A DNA stretch of 64,000 nt, taken from contig NZ_JAKWBE010000001.1 of assembly GCF_022513565.1 (NCBI RefSeq), forward strand, positions 186,001-250,000, in the 5' to 3' direction. Shown piece after piece: positions 1-8,928 of the stretch. The translations under genes were made by a program, and so were the position numbers. Under the pieces are notes generated by a model. That model made no database searches, was not told the origin of the DNA, and was given only the letters and a program-made list of their open reading frames with translations. This stretch comes from Streptomyces gilvus. Its GTDB lineage: Bacteria; Actinomycetota; Actinomycetes; Streptomycetales; Streptomycetaceae. The first letter of the stretch is position 1. Every line of letters starts with the position of its first letter.

Positions 1-146
1 GCATGTCCGCAGCGTGCCGCGCAGGTACCGGGGTTCCCCCGCCCCGCGCGGACGGGGGGACGCCGGCTCGGGCGGGCGGGGGCCGACCGCCGGGGTCGAG
101 CAGTCCGCCCCAGTCCGCTTCCGCTGTGAACCAGTCGCCGACGCCG

Positions 147-1952
147 TCAGCGGCGGGCATATTCGCGGAAGCCGCGGCCGGACTTGCGGCCGAGGCAGCC
201 CGCGGCCACCAGGTGCTCCAGCAGCGGCGCCGGGGCCAGGCCCGGGTCGCGGAACTCGCGGTGCAGGACCTTCTCGATCGCGAGGGACACATCGAGCCCG
301 ACGACGTCCAGCAGTTCGAAGGGCCCCATCGGATAGCCGCCGCCCAGCTTCATCGCCGCGTCGATGTCGTCCAGGGACGCGTAGTGCTCCTGGACCATCT
401 TGATCGCGTTGTTGAGGTACGGGAACAGCAGGGCGTTCACGATGAAGCCCGCACGGTCGCCGCAGTCGACCGCGTGCTTCCTGATCCTGACGCAGACCTC
501 GCGGACCGTGGAGTGGACGTCCTCGGCCGTCAGCACCGTGCGGACGACCTCGACCAGCTTCATCGCGGGCGCCGGGTTGAAGAAGTGCATGCCGATCACG
601 TCCTGCGGACGCGAGGTGGCGCGGGCGCAGGCGACGACCGGCAGCGAGGAGGTCGTGGTGGCCAGCACCGCGCCAGGCTTGCAGACCTTGTCCAGCGTCT
701 GGAACAGCTGCCGCTTGATCTCCAGGTCCTCGGCGACCGCCTCCACCGCCAGGTCGACGTCCGCGAAGGACTCGTACGAGCCGGCCGGGGTGATCCGTTC
801 CAGCGTCTGGGCGGCCGCCTCGGCGGTCAGCCGGCCCTTGTCGACCGAGCGCGCGAGCGACTTGCCGATCCGGGCCCTGGCGGCCTGCGCCTTCTCCTCG
901 CTGCGGGCGGCCAGGACGACGTCGTAGCCCGCCTTGGCGAACACCTCGGCGATGCCGGAGGCCATGGTGCCGGAGCCCGCGACACCGACCGCGCGGACCG
1001 GGCGGCCGGGGACACCCAGGTCGCCGGTCAGGGGCGTCAGCGCGTCGGGCACGACGGTCGCGCTGCCGGGGGCCTCGTAGGTGTAGAAGCCGCGCCCCGA
1101 CTTGCGGCCGGTCAGGCCCGCCTCGCTGAACTGCCCCAGGATCGGGGCCGGGGCGTGCAGCCGGTCGCGGGACTCGGCGTACATGGCCTCCAGGACCGTA
1201 CGGGCCGTGTCCACGCCGATCAGGTCCAGCAGGGCGAGCGGGCCCATCGGCAGACCGCAGCCCAGGCGCATCGCGGCGTCGATGTCCTCGCGGGAGGCGT
1301 ACTTGGCCTCGTACATCGCGGCGGCCTGGTTGAGGTAGCCGAACAGCAGCCCGTCGGCGACGAACCCGGGCCGGTCGCCGACCGCGACGGGCTCCTTGCC
1401 GAGGTCCAGGGCGAGGTTGGTGACGGCCGTGACGGCGGCGGGCGCGGTCAGGACCGAGGAGACGACCTCGACCAGCCTCATCGCGGGCGCCGGGTTGAAG
1501 AAGTGCAGGCCGAGCACGCGCTCCGGACGGGCCGAGTCGGCGGCCAGCCGGGTCACCGACAGGGCGTTGGTGCCGGTCGCCAGGATCGTCTCCGGTCGCA
1601 CGATGCCGTCCAGCTCACGGAAGATCTGGTGCTTGATCGCGTACGACTCCGGCGCCACCTCGATGACCAGGTCGACGTCGGCCGCCGCGCGCAGATCGGT
1701 GGAGGTGCGGACGCGGGCCAGCACGTCGGCGCGCTCCCGCTCGGTCAGCCGGCCGCGCTCCACGGCGCGGGCGGTGGCCGCCTCAAGCGCGGCGAGGGAC
1801 TTGCCGGCCGCGGCCTCGCTGATGTCGATGCCGACGACCTCGCGGCCGGCCTTGGCGAGGACCTCGGTGATACCGGTGCCCATGGTGCCGAGACCGACGA
1901 CGGCAATGGTCTTCAGCGGGGGCAGGGAAGGGTCGGACAGGGGAGTGGCCAT
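147..1952 (-). CDS. Two-domain 3-hydroxyacyl-CoA dehydrogenase
   Basis: NAD-dependent oxidation of 3-hydroxyacyl-CoA (3-hydroxybutyryl-CoA type), used in fatty-acid breakdown or butyryl/crotonyl-CoA metabolism; cytosolic. The 601-residue protein is a tandem duplication of the whole enzyme. Each half starts with a Rossmann glycine motif (GLGTMGTG near residue 21, GSGTMASG near 325). Each half also has the catalytic His in HFFNPAPAM followed by LVEVV (near 150 and near 455), and ends with a C-terminal dimerisation domain finishing in LGRKSGRGF. A single-domain enzyme of this family is about 280-290 residues, so two complete copies fit the length. The ATG at 1952 has a GGAG about 7 nt upstream. 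Both halves keep the visible key residues, so both may be active. The gene is divergent from the HEAT-repeat gene to its right. Confidence 0.93.
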   Translation of the reverse strand: MATPLSDPSLPPLKTIAVVGLGTMGTGITEVLAKAGREVVGIDISEAAAGKSLAALEAATARAVERGRLTERERADVLARVRTSTDLRAAADVDLVIEVAPESYAIKHQIFRELDGIVRPETILATGTNALSVTRLAADSARPERVLGLHFFNPAPAMRLVEVVSSVLTAPAAVTAVTNLALDLGKEPVAVGDRPGFVADGLLFGYLNQAAAMYEAKYASREDIDAAMRLGCGLPMGPLALLDLIGVDTARTVLEAMYAESRDRLHAPAPILGQFSEAGLTGRKSGRGFYTYEAPGSATVVPDALTPLTGDLGVPGRPVRAVGVAGSGTMASGIAEVFAKAGYDVVLAARSEEKAQAARARIGKSLARSVDKGRLTAEAAAQTLERITPAGSYESFADVDLAVEAVAEDLEIKRQLFQTLDKVCKPGAVLATTTSSLPVVACARATSRPQDVIGMHFFNPAPAMKLVEVVRTVLTAEDVHSTVREVCVRIRKHAVDCGDRAGFIVNALLFPYLNNAIKMVQEHYASLDDIDAAMKLGGGYPMGPFELLDVVGLDVSLAIEKVLHREFRDPGLAPAPLLEHLVAAGCLGRKSGRGFREYARR

Positions 1953-2344
1953 CGCGGGACTCCAGGAATGAGGGTGACGACTGGGAGCGCGCCCGGGTGC
2001 GCCGGATCAGGGCCGGCCGAAGCGGGCCCGGGCGCACCGGGTGCGTGGAGAAGTGCGGGTGTTGCCGGGCTGCGAGCGCACACGCCCGGTGCCGTCGCCG
2101 TGGGCGTGCACACGCCCGGAGCGAACGGCGGCGTCCGACCGGCCCTGTCCCGGGGCCGGGTCGAGCTGCGGTACATGAGTACCGAACCGACTGCTCTGAC
2201 GGCGGCTGCGTCACCAGGCCGTCGTCGCGATGCGAGTGGGTGACTCGCTCGTCTGAGCTTAACCGGTGGGTAACGAGCGCGCCAGCCCCCCGTGTTTGTG
2301 ACGTACGTCCCGGCGGATCGGCGCTCCCCACTAATCTCGGTGCC
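1953..2344. other. 392-bp divergent intergenic region
   Basis: No credible gene lies here. The region should hold the promoters of the dehydrogenase (leftward) and the HEAT protein (rightward). It contains an inverted repeat GGGCGTG-CA-CACGCCC at 2102-2117, and GCACACGCCCGG occurs twice as a direct repeat (2078-2089 and 2108-2119). A looser inverted pair, CGCTCGT and ACGAGCG, surrounds 2246-2278. These could be regulator sites, but no protein can be named. Confidence 0.5.
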
Positions 2345-2920
2345 ATGGACGAAGAGTTGCGATCACTCACGGAGCGTTTACGGCAGGAGTCCGCGGGGTC
2401 CGCCCGCTACGACCGGCTCATGGCGAGCGAGGACCCCGACGAGCTGGCCGGCGTCCTCACCGAGCCGGGGCAGCCGCTGTGGGCCCGGGAGCTGGCCGCG
2501 GTCCGCCTGGGTCTCGCGGGCGACCGCCGTGCCTTCGAATCCCTCGTCCTGTTCCTGAACCACCGCGATCCGCAGCGCTGCGCCTCCGCCGCGTACGCCC
2601 TCGCCCGTCTCGGCGACCCACGCACCGCACGCGCGGCCGCCGCCCTCGCCACCAACGAACTCCGCGTCGCCTACGCCCTGCACCCGGTCCGCCTCCTGAC
2701 CCGGCTGCGCGCCCCCGAGTCCGTACCGGCCCTGATCACCACCCTGCGGCGACGCCTGCACCCCCACGACCCCTACCGCCGTGTGGCCCTCGCCTGCGTG
2801 GAGGGCCTCGGCACCCTGGAGGACGCCCGCGCCCGCCCCGTCCTGAGCGAGGCCCTGGCCCACCCGGCCCTGGCGGAGGCGGCGGTACGGGCCCTGTCCC
2901 GCATCCCGAAACAGCGCTGA
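2345..2920 (+). CDS. HEAT-repeat protein
   Basis: A cytosolic alpha-helical repeat protein of 191 residues. It is made of alternating helices rich in Ala, Leu and Arg with recurring LARLGDPRTARAAAALA-like and VPALITTLRRRL-like units, the pattern of HEAT or PBS-lyase repeats used as protein-interaction scaffolds. No enzyme motif is visible. The ATG at 2345 begins MDEELRSLTERL. The open frame continues upstream, but that part looks non-coding and has no better start. It is transcribed away from the dehydrogenase, and the RidA gene converges on it downstream. The specific partner is unknown. Confidence 0.82.
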   Translation: MDEELRSLTERLRQESAGSARYDRLMASEDPDELAGVLTEPGQPLWARELAAVRLGLAGDRRAFESLVLFLNHRDPQRCASAAYALARLGDPRTARAAAALATNELRVAYALHPVRLLTRLRAPESVPALITTLRRRLHPHDPYRRVALACVEGLGTLEDARARPVLSEALAHPALAEAAVRALSRIPKQR

Positions 2921-2981
2921 CAGCGTGTCAGGTGCGCGGAGCGCCCTGAGGTACAGGCCCCGCCGATCGCTCAGGTGCCGC

Positions 2982-3380
2982 TCAGGTGCTCACGACCGCG
3001 AACGCCTCGATCTCCATCAGGAACTCGGGGCGGACCAGGGAGGCCACCTGGACCGCGGACGCGGCGGGGAGGCGGTCGTCCGGTATGTGTGCGGCCCGGG
3101 CCTCGCGGATCGCGGGCATGTCCGCCATGTCCGTGACGAAGTAGGTGAGTTTGACGACGTCGTCGAAGGTCGCGCCGGCCGCCGCAAGGCAGCGGCGGAG
3201 GTTGGCGAAGACCTGACGGGCCTGGGCCTCGGCGTCGCCCTCGCCGACGAGCCTGCCGTTCTCGTCGAGGGCCAACTGGCCGGCGATCGCGACGAAGCGG
3301 CCCGTGCCCATGACGACATGGCTGTACTGGGCGGCGGGAAAGACCCCGTCGGGGGCGGTGATCCTGGTCAGCTCACTCAT
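2982..3380 (-). CDS. RidA/YjgF/UK114 family protein
   Basis: Probable enamine/imine deaminase of the Rid superfamily, which clears reactive 2-aminoacrylate-type intermediates from PLP enzymes; cytosolic trimer. At 132 residues it has the usual length. Visible features are the N-terminal PDGVFPAAQYSHVV strand, the IAGQLALDENG turn, the VFANLRRCLAAAGATFDDVV helix and the C-terminal RPEFLMEIEAFAVV strand, where the family keeps its substrate-binding Arg and Glu. The ATG at 3380 (MSELTRIT) was chosen because it gives the family's normal N terminus; a GTG at 3398 would add six residues, and neither has a strong ribosome-binding site. It probably belongs to one of the divergent Rid subgroups. Confidence 0.85.
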   Translation of the reverse strand: MSELTRITAPDGVFPAAQYSHVVMGTGRFVAIAGQLALDENGRLVGEGDAEAQARQVFANLRRCLAAAGATFDDVVKLTYFVTDMADMPAIREARAAHIPDDRLPAASAVQVASLVRPEFLMEIEAFAVVST

Positions 3381-3438
3381 GCGTCCATGGTGGACCACGG
3401 GTCTGACAACGACCGCCCCCGAGCAGGCCGTGGGCCTC

Positions 3439-5016
3439 TCAGCCGCGGAAGCCGACCAGGCCGTGCAGGGCCGAGCCGCGGGCGGACGTCGACGCCGCCT
3501 TCGCGGTCAGCGGCTCGGGATCGGGCAGCTTCGGGCAGACCGCGTCGATCTCCCGCCCGCTGCGCGGCACCGTGCCGTTCGACAGGTAGTTGGCGAGGTA
3601 CTTGTCCAGGCAGGCGTTCCCGCTCAGCGTGATGCCGTGGTTGCCGCCGCCCTGCTCGACCACGAAGCTCGAGCCGGCCAGCAGCCGGTGGACCGTCAGA
3701 CCGCCCACGTACGGCGTCGCCGCGTCGTTGGTCGCCTGGAACAGCAGCGCCGGCGGCAGCTTGCCGTTGGCGACGTTGACCGGCCGCAGCGAGTCCGTCG
3801 GCCAGAACGCGCACGGCGCGTTGTACCAGGCGTTGTTCCAGGCCATGAACGGCGCCCGCTCGTACACCCGCCAGTTGTCCTTGCGCCACTGGTTCCAGTC
3901 CCGCGGCCAGGAGGCGTCACGGCACTGCACCGAGGCGTAGATGCTGTAGCCGTTGTCCCCGGACGCGTTCACAGCGGCGAAGTTCTCGTACGCCTCCACC
4001 AGCGGCTCGGGGTTCTTGTCGTTCACATAGGACGCGAACGCCCCCGCCAGGTAGGGCCAGTAGCCGTTGTAGTAGCCGCCGGGGATGAAGGTGTCCTCCA
4101 GTTCGGAGGCGCCGACCTTGCCGTCGGCCGGCTGCTTCGCGAGCGCCCTGCGCATCGCGTACCACTTGGCCTCGATCTGCTCCGGGTCGGTACCCAGCTT
4201 GTATGTCGAGTTGTATTTGGCGATCCAGGACATCAGCGCCCGGTGCCGGTCGTTGAAGGCGTAGTCCTGCCCGATGTTGTCCTCGTACCAGACGCCGGTC
4301 GGGTCGACGATCGAGTCCAGGACCAGGCGCTTGACGCGCTGCGGGAACAGCTTGGCGTAGACCGCGCCGAGGTAGGTGCCGTACGAGTAGCCGAAGTAGC
4401 TGGTCTTCTGGGCGCCGAGCGCCGCGCGGATGGAGTCCATGTCCTGCGCGGCCTGGACGGTGTTGATGTACGGCAGCAGGTCCGCGTACTTCCTTCCGCA
4501 GGCCGCCGCGAAGGACTGGGCGCGCCGCAGATTGGCCTTCTCCAGCGCCGGGGTGCTCGGCACCGAGTCGGGGCGCACCGGGTTGAAGTAGCCGGGCTCG
4601 CAGTCGAGGGCGGGCTTGCTCTTGCCCACCCCGCGCGGGTCGAAGCCGATGACGTCGTACTGGGCGGCGACCGCCTTCGGCAGCGAGGTCGCGACGAACC
4701 CGGCGAGCGTGAGGCCGCTGCCGCCGGGGCCGCCGGGGTTGACCAGCAGCGGGCCCTGGCTCGTCTCGGCGGTGTGCTGCACGCGCGAGAGGGCGAGCGT
4801 GATCTGCCGCCCGTAGGGATCGCGGTGGTCGAGCGGCACCTTGAGGGACGCGCACTGGAGCGTCGGGTAGTCGGTGGTGCCGCAGTTCTTCCAGGTGAGC
4901 TTCGCCGCGGGAGCGGTGTCGGCGGCTCTGGGGGCGCTGGCGTCGGCGGGGACGGCCGCAACGGTCCCGGCCACGACGACCGCGGCGCCGCACAGCACGG
5001 CTGCGCGTTTTCTCAT
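3439..5016 (-). CDS. Secreted tripeptidyl-aminopeptidase-like alpha/beta hydrolase (S33)
   Basis: Exported serine hydrolase of the Streptomyces tripeptidyl aminopeptidase (Tap/Slp) family, which removes short peptides from the N termini of secreted proteins or peptides. It has 525 residues. It starts MRKRAAVLCGAAVVV, a signal peptide with an Ala-rich cleavage region near residue 30. The oxyanion-hole loop NPGGPGGSG is near residue 95, FDPRGVGKS near 125, and the nucleophile elbow GYSYGTY near 210. The C-terminal domain carries ATNDAATPY (Asp region) and the GGGNHGITLSG histidine loop typical of the family. The ATG at 5016 has GGGAGGA 6 nt upstream; an upstream in-frame start has none. It sits alone, and the 3' end is about 60 bp from the RidA gene. 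Confidence 0.92.
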   Translation of the reverse strand: MRKRAAVLCGAAVVVAGTVAAVPADASAPRAADTAPAAKLTWKNCGTTDYPTLQCASLKVPLDHRDPYGRQITLALSRVQHTAETSQGPLLVNPGGPGGSGLTLAGFVATSLPKAVAAQYDVIGFDPRGVGKSKPALDCEPGYFNPVRPDSVPSTPALEKANLRRAQSFAAACGRKYADLLPYINTVQAAQDMDSIRAALGAQKTSYFGYSYGTYLGAVYAKLFPQRVKRLVLDSIVDPTGVWYEDNIGQDYAFNDRHRALMSWIAKYNSTYKLGTDPEQIEAKWYAMRRALAKQPADGKVGASELEDTFIPGGYYNGYWPYLAGAFASYVNDKNPEPLVEAYENFAAVNASGDNGYSIYASVQCRDASWPRDWNQWRKDNWRVYERAPFMAWNNAWYNAPCAFWPTDSLRPVNVANGKLPPALLFQATNDAATPYVGGLTVHRLLAGSSFVVEQGGGNHGITLSGNACLDKYLANYLSNGTVPRSGREIDAVCPKLPDPEPLTAKAASTSARGSALHGLVGFRG

Positions 5017-5626
5017 GGGGTCCTCCCAGGACGGAGGGTTTCGGGCCGCGCGTCTCACGGTCCTCGCCGCATCGTCCCGGAAAGCAGTCCCGGAAGAACT
5101 CGTTCTGGCAATAGTTGACCCGATCGGGTCGGCGGATGCGCTCGAACGCTCTCAAATCAGCGTGAGTTGGGTTGGTTCGGACATCTTCTGTTCAGGCGTC
5201 GCCGGTTCGGGGGCTCGGCGGACGGATCCGCCGTGGCATCCCCGCGCGCGGGCCCGATCCCGATTCCCTGGTAGGCCGACAAAACCTACGTCAGCAGGCC
5301 GTCCGTCAACGGCTCCCACGCCAAGATCCGCGCGCTCGGCGAACACGCCATGGCCACCCTCAAAACCTGGTGCCTCCTGGGAAGACTCCGGTGCGGCACC
5401 ACCCGCATCACCGCACTCGTCAAGCAGTCCTCACCCTCCATTTCAACGCCTGGAACTGAGGTTGGGAAAGGCTCACTGCCGAGCTGGGGCAGTTGCCGAC
5501 GCCGGCCCTCCCGCCGGGCACCGTTCAAGCCGCAAGTCGGCCAACGGGATGGCCTAATATCCGAATTGACCGGCAACAGACGGTGTCCTCGTTCGTGTGT
5601 ACTTCCATGGGAAGGGAGAGCGCCAC
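5017..5626. other. 610-bp intergenic region with transposase debris
   Basis: Between the secreted peptidase (leftward) and the LAL regulator (rightward) there is no intact gene. 5017-5270 should hold the peptidase promoter. 5275-5459 is a decayed transposase tail, listed separately. 5460-5626 leads into the regulator and shows no clear consensus promoter. Confidence 0.55.
5275..5459 (+). pseudogene. IS5-family-like transposase, C-terminal remnant, frameshifted
   Basis: Reading from 5275 gives ADKTYVS..., then VNGSHAKIRALGEHAMATL, KTW and RCGTTRITALV. These are the closing helices of the DDE transposases of IS5-like elements in Streptomyces, whose intact ends read roughly NRSHAKIRALGEQAMATLK...VKAVLTLH. 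After the codons for ALVK the frame breaks: one missing base near 5424 moves the expected AVLTLHFNAWN ending into another frame, which stops at 5459. The segment between ADK and VNGSHAK is also shortened. No upstream DDE residues and no terminal inverted repeats are visible, so this is a dead fragment. The family assignment comes from recalled motifs. Confidence 0.72.
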
Positions 5627-8575
5627 TTGCCCCCCAAGGATCGGGCCGACGAGAACGGCGCCGTTCTCGTCGGCAGACAGACGCAGATCGAGTGTCTTTC
5701 CGCGGTTCTCAGAGGTCTGGCTGACGGCCGGGGAGCGATCCTGGAGGTCACTGGAGAGCCGGGGATCGGCAAGACCATGCTGCTCGGTCTGCTCGCCGAG
5801 CGGGCTGCCGAGGCAGGGGCGCCGGTGGTGCGGGTCCACGCCGCGCGCGGTACGACACGACCCGGCCAGGTCATCACCGACGTGCTGGACGCCCTGGAGA
5901 TGCGGGATCCTCCGCTCACCCGGGAGCTCGGCGCCGAAGCGGGCGCCGAGGTGCGGAGCGTGCTGGGGCGCTGGGCTGCGCGGGGCGGCGGCGTGCTTGT
6001 CCTCGACAATGTGCATCTGTGCGACGAGCAGTCCGCAAGCCTGATCGCGCGGCTTGTGCGGACGCCCCCGCCCGGCCCGTTCGTCCTGGCGCTGGCGCAC
6101 CGCCCGCGGCAGTCGGGCCGGGTGCTGAGAGAAGCGCTCGAGCACGGAGTCGAGACCGGCTCGGTCATCCGCCTGGCCCCCTCCTCCTTGGACCGCCGGG
6201 CGATATCCACCCTGCTCGGCGAGTCCCGTACCGACACCGTCTCCCCGCAGCCCTTCTCCCACTCGGCGCGTGAGAACACGTACCCCCAGTGGCAGGCCTC
6301 TCCGACACCCGTGGTCGACGGCACCTACGTCGAGCAGTTGCACGCCGCTTCCGGCGGAAACCCGCGGATGCTGCGCATCCTGGTCGCGGCGCGGTGGGAC
6401 CCGGACGAGTGGCCGCTGAGTGCCGGTCCCGACCGGGACGGCATGCTCCGGGAGGCCGCCTCCGTCGTCACCGAGCTGGACTCCCTCCCCGCTGACGCCG
6501 CGCACTCGGTCCAGGTCGCCGCCGTTCTCGGCGATCCTTTCCTGCCGGACGACGTGGCTGCAGTCTCCGGTCTCGGTCTGGAACGCACCCTCGGAGCGTT
6601 CACCGAACTCGTCGAAGCGGACCTGATACGGCCGCTGCCCCTGGGCGGCGGCTACGTCTTCCGACACCCGGTGCTCGGCCACGTCGCCCTGGAACACGCT
6701 TCGCCGTCCCTGCGCGTCAACGCTCACAGGCGGGCCCTGGATCTGCTCACCACACGTGGGACCTCGGCGCTCCAACGTGCCCGGCAGGCCGAGCACCTGG
6801 TGGGCGCCGGCAGTGAGGAGGCCCGGCAGGCTCTTGTCGAGGGCGCGGCGGAGGTCATGGCCAAGGCGCCCGCCGCCGCTGCCCGCTGGTTGGGCCTGGC
6901 GCTGGACCACCTGCCCGCCGAAGAGCGGATCAGCGCCCCCCGGGTCGTTCTGGTGCTCGACCACTGCCGGGCCCTCATGTCCCTGGGCCGCCTGCAGGAA
7001 GCCCGTTCCATGGTCCACGATCTGCTCAGACATCAGGCCGATCTCTCCGAGGACCTGCTGCTGAGCGTCTACGCCGTCTGCGCAGAGCTGGAGCGGTTGC
7101 TGGGCCGTCACCAAGAGGCCGAAGCAGTGGTGCGCACGGCACTTGACCTCCTACCCCGCCCGCTGCCGGTTCCGCCGCCGGCGCAGGCAGCGGAACTGAT
7201 CACCGCATACGGGCGAGTGCAGTTGTTCCGGGGCGTCTACGGCGAGGCACGCGACTTGGTACGAGAAGCGGTGAAGGCTGCCGGAGCCACGGGCCCGGCG
7301 GTGCCCTACCTGCGGGCCCTGGGTGCCCTCGGCGACACCCAACTCGGCCTCCTTCCCGAGGCCGTCGCCGAAGTCACCGAGTGCGCGCGGATCGTGGACG
7401 CCCTGCCGGACGCCGCTGCCGTCACCATGCCCGACGTCCTCGCGATGCTCGGCTGCGCGGAATTGTTCCAGGAGCGCTTCCACGACGCCTACCGGCATCT
7501 CGAACGAGGACTGCAGGCCACCACGGGCGCCACACGGAGATTCATCCGGATCAACCAGTTGGTGGCCCTGTGCCATCTCGACCAGTTGACGGGGCGTCTG
7601 GAGCACCTCTGTCGCCGTGCCGGGGAGGCCGAGCTGCTCGCCCGGATGAGCGGGGTCGACGAAGCCGCTGGGATCGCCATGCTCCTGCGGGCGACGGGGC
7701 TGCTGTTGACACGTCCACGGCGGGACACCGACAAGCTGCTCGAACTCGCCGAGGAAGGGCTCGGCCTCGCCTTGCACAAGCGGGGATGGCGGGCATCCGT
7801 GGCGGTCGGCCTGCACGCCCACGCCCAGTTCCTCGGCGGGGACCCGGCAGGCTGTCTGCGCACCCTCGTCGAGGAGGGCGGCCCGCAGCTGCAGCGGCTG
7901 CTGCGCGCCTGGCAGCCATCTCTCCTCGCCCTCGCCTGCGTCGCGGCACTGCGTTGCGGTGACCTCGCCGCGGCTCGCGACTGGGCCACAACAGGGGAGG
8001 CCGTGGCCGACCAGTTGGGGCTGCAACTGCAACACCAACACCTGCGCAGAGCCCGTGCCGAGCTCCACGCCGCCGAGGGAGAACACCGTCTGGCGGCAGG
8101 ACTGTTTCACGAGACCGCGGAGTCGTTCCGCCGCGCCGGCCTGCCGGTGGAACACGCCTGGACCCTGGTGACCGGGGCACCTTCGATCCACGCGGCCCAA
8201 GGCACCCAGCAGGCGCTCAAGTGGCTCAACATGGCGGGAAAGGCCGCTCGGGCCTGCGGCTCACAGCGGATCCTTGAGGAGGCGGCAAGGGTCAGGACCC
8301 TGCTGTCGGCGTCCTGCGCCAGCACCGGTGCGGCGGTAACAACGGCGCAGGAGGCCAGCGCCCGGGCGACGATGGCTCTTCTCACCGAGCGAGAGCGGGA
8401 GATCGCGGGACTGGCGGCAGAGGGCCAGCGCACCAAGGAGATCGCGGAGCAGCTCTTCCTCAGCACCAGGACCGTCGAAGCCCACCTCAGCCGCATCTAC
8501 CGCAAGCTCGGCATCCGCTCCAGGGCGGCACTGCCGCGCGCACTCGGCGGAGCCGGCCACCTGCCGACCGTCTGA
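5627..8575 (+). CDS. LAL-type LuxR-family transcriptional regulator
   Basis: Large ATP-binding regulator of the LuxR family (LAL class), of the kind that controls secondary metabolism or sugar use. It has about 982 residues. The N-terminal AAA/STAND-type ATPase has Walker A GEPGIGKTMLLG (near residue 45) and Walker B GVLVLDNVH (near 122). The long middle is helical and TPR-like (for example ALDHLPAEERISA). The C terminus is a helix-turn-helix: LTEREREIAGLAAEGQ, then KEIAEQLFLSTRTVEAHLSR and IYRKLGIRSRAAL. The TTG at 5627 has GGGAAGGGAGAG ending about 6 nt upstream, better than the GTG at 5597 ten codons earlier. It stands alone between transposase remnants, and its target is unknown. Confidence 0.9.
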   Translation: MPPKDRADENGAVLVGRQTQIECLSAVLRGLADGRGAILEVTGEPGIGKTMLLGLLAERAAEAGAPVVRVHAARGTTRPGQVITDVLDALEMRDPPLTRELGAEAGAEVRSVLGRWAARGGGVLVLDNVHLCDEQSASLIARLVRTPPPGPFVLALAHRPRQSGRVLREALEHGVETGSVIRLAPSSLDRRAISTLLGESRTDTVSPQPFSHSARENTYPQWQASPTPVVDGTYVEQLHAASGGNPRMLRILVAARWDPDEWPLSAGPDRDGMLREAASVVTELDSLPADAAHSVQVAAVLGDPFLPDDVAAVSGLGLERTLGAFTELVEADLIRPLPLGGGYVFRHPVLGHVALEHASPSLRVNAHRRALDLLTTRGTSALQRARQAEHLVGAGSEEARQALVEGAAEVMAKAPAAAARWLGLALDHLPAEERISAPRVVLVLDHCRALMSLGRLQEARSMVHDLLRHQADLSEDLLLSVYAVCAELERLLGRHQEAEAVVRTALDLLPRPLPVPPPAQAAELITAYGRVQLFRGVYGEARDLVREAVKAAGATGPAVPYLRALGALGDTQLGLLPEAVAEVTECARIVDALPDAAAVTMPDVLAMLGCAELFQERFHDAYRHLERGLQATTGATRRFIRINQLVALCHLDQLTGRLEHLCRRAGEAELLARMSGVDEAAGIAMLLRATGLLLTRPRRDTDKLLELAEEGLGLALHKRGWRASVAVGLHAHAQFLGGDPAGCLRTLVEEGGPQLQRLLRAWQPSLLALACVAALRCGDLAAARDWATTGEAVADQLGLQLQHQHLRRARAELHAAEGEHRLAAGLFHETAESFRRAGLPVEHAWTLVTGAPSIHAAQGTQQALKWLNMAGKAARACGSQRILEEAARVRTLLSASCASTGAAVTTAQEASARATMALLTEREREIAGLAAEGQRTKEIAEQLFLSTRTVEAHLSRIYRKLGIRSRAALPRALGGAGHLPTV

Positions 8576-8928
8576 CTGGTCGCGCTGGTCCTACCTCGTT
8601 GTCGCGGCTAGCCGGTCTTGTTCTGCAGCCGTGTACGAGTTTCCACGGATATGCCCGCGCCCGAGTGCGGCAGGCCGGCCTGGCGTCTGCAGCCCGTGAA
8701 CCAGCCCTTGTCAGTGAGCAGGCAGTGGGCGAGTCTGCCGATCGGTGGGTCCGGCCCGCACCCCGGGCGGCTTGCGGGAGCAGTTCGAGAGCGCGATCTG
8801 GCAGCTCCGCACCCGCAGCCGGTGGTGGTCGGTGCCGGGCGAGTTCGGCCAGGCCGAGGGGCTGTGGACGAATCCGGTCTTCCTTGGCCGCCCGTGACGG
8901 TGCCGCTGCGCAACGGGTCTGCGGCCGG
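8576..8928. other. 353-bp region between convergent genes, with transposase debris
   Basis: The LAL regulator and the PH-like membrane protein converge here. The only interpretable content is the transposase-like remnant at 8769-8897. No convincing terminator hairpin was found. Confidence 0.45.
8769..8897 (+). pseudogene. Transposase N-terminal remnant
   Basis: The frame from 8769 to a stop at 8897 reads GLREQFESAIWQLRTRS followed by RWWSVPGEFGQAEGLW. This matches the N-terminal region of IS5-type transposases, where an intact copy reads roughly AIWxLRTGSPWRDVPxEFGPWxTV. Nothing recognisable of the protein remains downstream, and upstream homology is only suggestive (a possible SVSRQW segment in another frame). 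There is no start codon with a ribosome-binding site. It lies 3.3 kb from the other IS5-like remnant and carries the opposite end of such a protein. Confidence 0.55.

Noticed and set aside
3..2243. A 746-codon open frame on the plus strand at the left edge
   Set aside because: It is antisense to the double 3-hydroxyacyl-CoA dehydrogenase; composition is Arg/Gly/Val-rich with no family features.
8608..8913. Minus-strand 101-codon frame as a gene
   Set aside because: It is Arg/Thr-biased with no start signal, and the plus strand reads as a transposase remnant in the same place.
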